Below are positions 59,296-64,000 of a stretch of DNA of 64,000 nt, piece after piece. The stretch's first letter is position 1. Each line of letters starts with the position of its first letter. The translations under genes were made by a program, and so were the position numbers. The stretch is from Kitasatospora phosalacinea (lineage in GTDB: Bacteria > Actinomycetota > Actinomycetes > Streptomycetales > Streptomycetaceae), in NCBI RefSeq assembly GCF_000716545.1, contig NZ_JNWZ01000019.1:1-64000 (forward strand), in the 5' to 3' direction. The notes under the pieces are model-generated. The model ran no database searches. It had not been told where the DNA came from and saw only the letters and a list, made by a program, of their open reading frames with translations.

Positions 59296-59404
59296 ACCCT
59301 GCGCACGACTCCGGACCGAACGGTGTCCGCGGGCGGGCGCCGTCTGGCCGGAACGGGTGCTTGACCGGAACGGATGCTTGACCGGACGACGCCCGGCTGG
59401 GCCT

Positions 59405-59479
59405 CGTTCCGCCGGATCTCGTTCGACCGGCCGGCGTTCGACCGGACGGTGTTCGACCGGGATGCGTTCGACCGGGTTG
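59405..59479. repeat. 15-bp tandem repeats before rpsP
   Basis: Four units of the form CGTTCGACCGGNNGG occur at 59420-59434, 59435-59449, 59450-59464 and 59465-59479, with a degenerate unit at 59405-59419. Two earlier copies of TGCTTGACCGGA with a 17-bp period lie near 59358-59390. The plus-strand frame would encode [20 protein letters not shown] pentads, but there is no convincing gene. The 451-bp space 59296-59746 otherwise holds the rpsP leader, including the Shine-Dalgarno AGGAGA before GTG. Confidence 0.8.
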
Positions 59480-59746
59480 CGGGCGGGGTGCCCGCGGCCC
59501 GTCGGGATCGCCGCTGTCGCCGGGGCCGGAAGGCCCGACGGCGCCGGGGGGTCCTGCCCGTACCGCGCGGGGGCGCGGTTCGGGGGGACCTTCGGCGGTG
59601 TGGCAGAATGGATGGCTGAGTACCCGGCAGCCAAGACAGGACCCTCTCTCCTAACGGCTGGCGTGTCCCTTGAACGGCACCTCGCGCCGCGGCCCCACGC
59701 GGCGGAGCGCTGCTCACCCACGTCAAAACCAGGAGAATCCACACCC

Positions 59747-60175
59747 GTGGCTGTCAAGATCAAGCTGAAGCGTCTGGGCAAGATCCGTTCCCCGCACTAC
59801 CGCATCGTCGTCGCCGACTCGCGCACCAAGCGTGACGGCCGCGCGATCGAGGAGATCGGCATCTACCAGCCGACCTACAACCCCTCGAAGATCGAGGTCG
59901 ACGGCGAGCGCGCCCAGTACTGGCTGTCCGTCGGCGCCCAGCCGACCGAGCCGGTGCTCGCCATCCTCAAGCTGACCGGCGACTGGCAGAAGTTCAAGGG
60001 CCTGCCGGCTCCGGAGCCGCTGAAGGTGGCCGAGCCCAAGGTCGAGGACTTCTCGCACCTGTTCGCCAAGGCCGTCGCCGGCTTCGAGGACGCCACCACC
60101 GGTGTCGCCATCACCCCGAAGGCCAAGAAGTCGGACAAGGCTGACGAGGCCGAGGCCGCTTCCACCGAGGCCTGA
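59747..60175 (+). CDS. rpsP: 30S ribosomal protein S16
   Basis: 142 aa from GTG 59747 ([20 protein letters not shown]), AGGAGA 10 bp upstream. Typical S16 core (residues 1-85) with [20 protein letters not shown]; the C-terminus is an acidic-to-basic Ala/Glu/Lys tail ([20 protein letters not shown]) longer than E. coli's 82 aa, as usual for actinobacteria. It starts the conserved rpsP-khpA-rimM-trmD-rplS block. Confidence 0.98.
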   Translation: MAVKIKLKRLGKIRSPHYRIVVADSRTKRDGRAIEEIGIYQPTYNPSKIEVDGERAQYWLSVGAQPTEPVLAILKLTGDWQKFKGLPAPEPLKVAEPKVEDFSHLFAKAVAGFEDATTGVAITPKAKKSDKADEAEAASTEA

Positions 60176-60177
60176 GC

Positions 60178-60417
60178 ATGATCGAGGAAGCCCTCGACCA
60201 CCTGGTGAAGGGCATCGTCGAGCACCCCGACGAGGTGCAGGTCCGTTCGCGCAACCTGCGCCGCGGCCACACCATCGAGGTGCGAGTGCACCCTGAGGAC
60301 CTCGGCAAGGTGATCGGCCGGGGCGGCCGCACGGCACGCGCGCTGCGCACCGTGGTCGGCGCCCTGGGCGGCCGCAACGTCCGGGTCGACCTGGTCGACG
60401 TGGACAGCCTCCGCTGA
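60178..60417 (+). CDS. khpA: KH-domain RNA-binding protein KhpA
   Basis: 79 aa from ATG 60178, 2 bp after rpsP. The KH fold contains the GXXG loop in [20 protein letters not shown]. In other bacteria KhpA/KhpB heterodimers bind mRNA and control cell division; here partner and targets are unknown. Confidence 0.95.
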   Translation: MIEEALDHLVKGIVEHPDEVQVRSRNLRRGHTIEVRVHPEDLGKVIGRGGRTARALRTVVGALGGRNVRVDLVDVDSLR

Positions 60418-60469
60418 CCTCCGCCCGACCGCCGAGGGCGCCGACCGCCTAGGTCGGCCACCGGGTTTC

Positions 60470-60505
60470 AGGACCGACCGGGACGCATCCGTCCCGGTCG
60501 GTCCT
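60470..60505 (+). terminator. Strong hairpin between khpA and rimM
   Basis: A perfect 16-bp stem: 60470-60485 (starting AGGACCGACCGGGACG) pairs with 60490-60505 around the 4-nt loop CATC, followed by TCCTGTTTCC. It lies 52 bp after khpA and 62 bp before rimM, so it should end most transcription from rpsP-khpA. Confidence 0.85.
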
Positions 60506-60566
60506 TCCTGTTTCCGGGGCACCCCGCCCCCTTCCAGTGCCACCACCTCTCAGGAGAACGATCACC

Positions 60567-61217
60567 GTGCAGCTCGTCGTCGGCAGGATCGGCCGTGCCC
60601 ACGGCATCCGGGGGGACGTCAGCGTCGAAGTCCGCACCGACGAGCCGGAACTGCGGCTCGGGCCCGGCGCGGTCCTCCTCACCGACCCCGCCGCCATCGG
60701 ACCGCTGACCGTCGAGACCGGCCGGGTGCACAGCGGACGGCTGCTGCTGCGCTTCGCCGGCGTCAAGGACCGCACCGCCGCCGAGGCCCTGCGCGGCACC
60801 ATGCTGATCGCCGAGGTCGACCCGGACGAGACGCCCGACGACCCGGACGAGTACTACGACCACCAGCTCATCGGGCTGGACGTGGTGCTCGCCGACGGCA
60901 CCCCGGTCGGCGAACTCACCGAGGTGGTCCACCTCCCGTACCAGGACCTGCTCACCGTCCAGCGCGCCGACGGCACCGAGGTGCTGATCCCGTTCGTCGA
61001 GCAGATCGTGCCCACCATCGACCTCGACGAGCAGCGCGTCGTCATCACCCCGCCCCCCGGCCTGATCGACGAGGTCGACGCGCCCGCCGCGACCGGCCGC
61101 GAGGGCGCGGACGAGGGCACGGGTGCGGGTGAGGGCGCGGACGAGGGCACGGACGCGGGCTCGGACTCGCGCCCGGGCTCGGGCTCGGGCGCCGACGGGA
61201 ACGGTGGCGGCGCGTGA
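60567..61217 (+). CDS. rimM: 16S rRNA processing protein RimM
   Basis: 216 aa from GTG 60567 with AGGAGA 11 bp upstream. N-terminal barrel [20 protein letters not shown] and C-terminal PRC-barrel ([59 protein letters not shown]) are complete. It assists 30S maturation with S19. The last 40 residues are a Gly/Glu/Asp/Ala low-complexity tail coded by GAGGGCGCGGACGAGGGCAC-type repeats. It overlaps trmD by 4 bp (GTGA). Confidence 0.96.
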   Translation: MQLVVGRIGRAHGIRGDVSVEVRTDEPELRLGPGAVLLTDPAAIGPLTVETGRVHSGRLLLRFAGVKDRTAAEALRGTMLIAEVDPDETPDDPDEYYDHQLIGLDVVLADGTPVGELTEVVHLPYQDLLTVQRADGTEVLIPFVEQIVPTIDLDEQRVVITPPPGLIDEVDAPAATGREGADEGTGAGEGADEGTDAGSDSRPGSGSGADGNGGGA

Positions 61218-62041
61218 GCGACATGCGGATCGACGTCGTCACGATCTTCCCCGAGTACCTGGAGCCGCTGAACGTCTCCCTGGTCGGCAAGGCACGGGCC
61301 CGCGGCCAGTTGGACGTGCACCTGCACGACCTGCGGTCGTGGACCACCGACATCCACCGCACCGTGGACGACACGCCCTACGGCGGCGGCCCCGGCATGG
61401 TGATGAAGCCCGAGCCGTGGGGCGCCGCGCTGGACGCCGTCCTGGCCGCCGGGCCCGAGGGCGAGGTGCCGACCCTGGTGGTGCCCACCCCCAGCGGACG
61501 CCCCTTTACCCAGGAGCTCGCACAGGACCTCGCCGGCCGCCCCTGGCTGGCCTTCGCGCCCGCCCGCTACGAGGGCATCGACCGGCGGGTCATCGAGGAG
61601 GCCGCGACCCGGATGCCGGTGGTCGAGACCTCCATCGGCGACTACGTGCTGGCCGGCGGCGAGGTCGCCGTGCTGGTGATGGTCGAGGCGATCGCCCGGC
61701 TGCTGCCCGGCGTGCTGGGCAACGCCGAGTCGCACCGCGACGACTCCTTCGCCCCCGGCGCCATGGCCGACCTGCTGGAGGGCCCGGTGTACACCAAGCC
61801 GGCCGAGTGGCGCGGCCGGGAGGTGCCGGAGATCCTGCTCAGCGGCCACCACGGGAAGATCGCCCAGTGGCGGCGCGAGCAGGCGTTCGCCCGTACCCTC
61901 GCCAACCGGCCCGACCTGGTGGCCCGTTGGCGGCGCGAGGCGTTCAGCAAGAAGGAGCGCGAAGCGCTCAGCGTCCTGGGCCTGGCCTGGGACGAGGCCA
62001 CCGGCCGATTTCGGTCCGTGGCCGAGCCTGTGGAACAATAG
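61214..62041 (+). CDS. trmD: tRNA (guanine37-N1)-methyltransferase TrmD
   Basis: 275 aa from GTG 61214 (an internal ATG at 61223 is an alternative). It methylates G37 of tRNAs to prevent frameshifting. The trefoil-knot SPOUT fold shows [55 protein letters not shown] and [20 protein letters not shown]. It follows rimM and precedes rplS, as in nearly all bacteria. Confidence 0.97.
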   Translation: MSDMRIDVVTIFPEYLEPLNVSLVGKARARGQLDVHLHDLRSWTTDIHRTVDDTPYGGGPGMVMKPEPWGAALDAVLAAGPEGEVPTLVVPTPSGRPFTQELAQDLAGRPWLAFAPARYEGIDRRVIEEAATRMPVVETSIGDYVLAGGEVAVLVMVEAIARLLPGVLGNAESHRDDSFAPGAMADLLEGPVYTKPAEWRGREVPEILLSGHHGKIAQWRREQAFARTLANRPDLVARWRREAFSKKEREALSVLGLAWDEATGRFRSVAEPVEQ

Positions 62042-62196
62042 GCGACTGTTGTCTGTCGCCGGGCTCCCGTCACGGGAGTCAGTGGACCGGTGCCCCCGCC
62101 ACGGGGGGATCACCGCCAGCCGAAGCGGCCCGCAGCACCACCCAATCAAGACGATGATCCGTGGGCGGCCCGTGGCGCCTGCGATGGAGAGCAACG

Positions 62197-62547
62197 ATGA
62201 GCAACAAGCTCGCTGCTGTCGACGCGGCCTCGCTGCGCACCGACGTCCCCGCCTTCCGTCCCGGCGACACCCTCAAGGTGCACGTCCGAGTCATCGAAGG
62301 CAGCCGCTCGCGCGTCCAGGTCTTCCAGGGCGTTGTCATCCGTCGTCACGGCGCCGGCATCGGTGAGACCTTCACCGTTCGCAAGGTCAGCTTCAACGTC
62401 GGTGTCGAGCGCACCTTCCCGGTGCACACCCCGGTCGTCGAGAAGATCGAGGTCGTGACCCGCGGTGCGGTTCGCCGCGCCAAGCTGTACTACCTGCGTG
62501 ACCTCCGCGGCAAGGCCGCGAAGATCAAGGAGAAGCGCGACGCGTGA
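62197..62547 (+). CDS. rplS: 50S ribosomal protein L19
   Basis: 116 aa from ATG 62197 ([20 protein letters not shown]), GGAGAG 5 bp upstream. The motifs [36 protein letters not shown] and [19 protein letters not shown] are typical. It is 155 bp after trmD, with a likely own leader. Confidence 0.98.
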   Translation: MSNKLAAVDAASLRTDVPAFRPGDTLKVHVRVIEGSRSRVQVFQGVVIRRHGAGIGETFTVRKVSFNVGVERTFPVHTPVVEKIEVVTRGAVRRAKLYYLRDLRGKAAKIKEKRDA

Positions 62548-62612
62548 TCGCACGGGCTCGACGGGGGTCGGCCCTCCTTCCGGTGTAGACCGGGGGGATA
62601 AGCTCACCCCCG

Positions 62613-63542
62613 ATGAGCACGTACGAGCCACCGACGGACCGCGACGGCAGTCCCGCACCCACGGGTGCGGATTCGCCGACGCGGTCCGCCGTCGTTTCCG
62701 CCCCCGGAGCAGCTCCCGACCCCGGCCCGGCTACTGGCGCGGGCGCTGGTGCGGCCACTGGTCCGGGCGCCGACGCGGGTGCTGGTTCGGATGCCGGTTC
62801 GGATGCCGGTGAGAGCGACGACGTCGACAGCGCCGACGGTGACGGCGCCAGCGGTGACAACGCCGACGGTCATGGCGGGCGGCGGTGGACGCGGGACCTG
62901 CTGTGGATCGGCGCGGTGTGCGTGGTCGTGCTGCTGCTGGTGAACGCCTTCGTGGCACGGCCGTTCGCGGTGCCGTCCGGCTCGATGGAGGGGACGCTGG
63001 AGCCGGGTGACCGAGTGCTGGTCAACCAGCTCGCGTACGCCTTCGGCGGGCACCCCCAGCGGGGCGACGTGGTGGTCTTCGACGGCATCGGCTCCTTCCT
63101 GCCGTACCAGGACGAACCCTCCGGGCTGAAGCGGCTGTTGGTCGGGGCCGGCCTCGCCCCGGCCGGGGACACGGTCTACGTGAAGCGGGTGATCGGCGTC
63201 GGCGGGGACCGGATCACCTGCTGCGGCACCGACGGCCGGCTGAAGGTCAACGGGGTGGCGCTGGACGAGAGCGCCTACCTGTTCCCCGGCGACGCGCCGT
63301 CGGCGGTGCCCTTCGACATCGTGGTCCCCAAGGGCAAGCTCTGGGTGATGGGCGACCACCGCGGCGCCTCCCGCGACTCCCGCGACCACCTCGGCGAGCC
63401 CGGCGGCGGAGCCGTGCCCGAGGACAAGGTGATCGGCCGCGCCGCCTGGGTGATGTTCCCCCTCGGCCGCGCCTCCTCCCTCGACCGGCCGGCGGCGTTC
63501 GCCGCGATTGAGGGGACCGGTGGCCATGGGGAGCAGAGGTAG
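62613..63542 (+). CDS. lepB: Type I signal peptidase, first of a cluster
   Basis: 309 aa from ATG 62613. A long disordered Ala/Gly/Asp N-terminus (about 90 residues) precedes one membrane helix (LLWIGAVCVVVLLLVNAFVA). The catalytic Ser is in FAVPSGSMEGTLEPGDRVLV and the catalytic Lys in VYVKRVIGVGGDRI. VPKGKLWVMGDHRGASRDSR is box D/E. It removes signal peptides from secreted proteins. Streptomyces has four such genes in a row here, of which the first two are in the window. Its stop overlaps the next start. Confidence 0.95.
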   Translation: MSTYEPPTDRDGSPAPTGADSPTRSAVVSAPGAAPDPGPATGAGAGAATGPGADAGAGSDAGSDAGESDDVDSADGDGASGDNADGHGGRRWTRDLLWIGAVCVVVLLLVNAFVARPFAVPSGSMEGTLEPGDRVLVNQLAYAFGGHPQRGDVVVFDGIGSFLPYQDEPSGLKRLLVGAGLAPAGDTVYVKRVIGVGGDRITCCGTDGRLKVNGVALDESAYLFPGDAPSAVPFDIVVPKGKLWVMGDHRGASRDSRDHLGEPGGGAVPEDKVIGRAAWVMFPLGRASSLDRPAAFAAIEGTGGHGEQR

Positions 63543-64000
63543 ACCCAGGACCGCCCCCGACGGCCCGTCCGGCTCCACCGGCGGCCCGGGCCGCGACACC
63601 CGGACTGGACCCGGACCCGGCTCCGAGCCCGAGTCCGTGTACCTGCCGTCCGGGGACGGGACGGAGGACGCGGACGACCGGGACGGTGGTACGGGTACGG
63701 GCGCAGGCACGGGCCCGTACACCGGCACTGCCCCCGGCACTGGCGGGGACGGCGCGGCCGAGGCGGGGAGCCGTCCCGTCCGGGGCCGGGCCGAGCGCCG
63801 CCGCGCCGCCAAGCGTGTCGCGCGCCGCAGCCGGCGCTCCTTCCTGCGCGAGCTTCCGGTGATCGTGCTGGTCGCCCTGGTGATCGCGCTGGTGATGAAG
63901 ACCTTCCTGCTCCAGGTGTTCGTGATCCCCTCCGGTTCGATGGAACAGACCCTGCGGATCGGTGACCGGGTCGTCGTGGACAAGTTCACCCCGTGGTTCG
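63526..64000 (+). CDS. lepB: Type I signal peptidase, second gene, 3' end beyond the window
   Basis: At least 158 codons, cut at the window edge. Start is ATG 63526 (MGSRGRPRTAPDGPSGSTGG) with AGGGG 10 bp upstream; GTG 63520 is an alternative. It overlaps the first signal peptidase by 17 bp. A disordered N-terminal 110 residues, then the membrane helix (ELPVIVLVALVIALVMKTFL) and the catalytic Ser in VIPSGSMEQTLRIGDRVVVD. The Lys and box D/E regions lie outside. It belongs to the sip-type cluster with the preceding gene. Confidence 0.94.
   Translation, partial: MGSRGRPRTAPDGPSGSTGGPGRDTRTGPGPGSEPESVYLPSGDGTEDADDRDGGTGTGAGTGPYTGTAPGTGGDGAAEAGSRPVRGRAERRRAAKRVARRSRRSFLRELPVIVLVALVIALVMKTFLLQVFVIPSGSMEQTLRIGDRVVVDKFTPWF

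Noticed and set aside
59374-59619. Small plus-strand gene with pentapeptide-like FDRxx repeats
   Set aside because: No ribosome binding site, and the pattern follows from a 15-bp tandem repeat; the rest of the frame is Arg-rich and unlike a protein.
59601-59680. tRNA-like segment before rpsP (starting GGTGTGGCAGAATGG)
   Set aside because: No acceptor stem pairing or T-loop; it is part of the rpsP leader.

Overview
This window is a high-GC chromosomal segment from an actinomycete of the family Streptomycetaceae (Streptomyces or Kitasatospora). The evidence is the very high GC content, the frequent GTG starts, many start codons without a strong Shine-Dalgarno, and several marker genes: a cvn conservon, NdgR, HupS with a histone-H1-like tail, NsdA, GlnK/GlnD and clustered signal peptidases. 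From memory, the gene order follows the conserved core of Streptomyces coelicolor from about SCO5541 (cvnD1) to about SCO5597 (signal peptidases). Most of the window is therefore housekeeping DNA, with a few lineage-specific insertions and some decayed genes.

Layout. Positions 1-4830 (minus strand) carry a conservon: a receptor-kinase-like CvnA, a roadblock protein CvnB that looks truncated, CvnC (DUF742) and the first codons of CvnD. A regulatory intergenic region with a Crp-like palindrome separates it from a small internally repeated protein, a fumarylacetoacetate-hydrolase-family enzyme, gltX, and a tRNA cluster (Gln, Glu, Glu, Glu, Gln). Then come ndgR divergent from leuCD, hupS, a GntR regulator divergent from two unknown genes, cofC with an extra C-terminal domain, plsC-gpsA-ddlA, a DUF3515 gene, a stand-alone Lrp ligand-binding domain, thiL, pfkA and thiD.

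From 23 kb the window holds rpmB, a DAK2/FakA-like protein, recG, an unknown HTH protein, rsmD, coaD, a coiled-coil cell-division-type protein and the DUF177-rpmF-rnc-mutM operon. The accessory stretch 33.1-38.4 kb contains a frameshifted gene remnant, an EamA transporter, a Gly-rich membrane protein, an MFS exporter and a degenerate tyrosine-recombinase-like gene ending in tandem repeats. After this come acylphosphatase, a small coiled-coil protein, smc, ftsY, a prim-pol-like protein, nsdA, the amtB-glnK-glnD nitrogen operon with a GlnR-type box, ffh, a GNAT acetyltransferase, a second-type ftsH, a methyltransferase-like gene, a short archaeal/eukaryotic-type proS and an HEXXH protein. The window ends with rpsP-khpA-rimM-trmD-rplS and two signal peptidase genes, the last one cut by the window edge.

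Functional themes are co-translational targeting and export (ffh, ftsY, lepB genes), ribosome assembly and tRNA charging (rpsP, rimM, trmD, rplS, rpmB, rpmF, rnc, gltX, proS, tRNAs), chromosome maintenance (smc, hupS, recG, mutM), nitrogen sensing (amtB, glnK, glnD) and differentiation control (conservon, ndgR, nsdA). I saw no complete mobile element, CRISPR array or biosynthetic cluster. The most unusual items are the cvnA/cvnB junction, the operator-flanked GntR cassette, the small repeat protein beside a Crp-like site, the cofC fusion, the decayed integrase and the promoter-palindrome-controlled proS.
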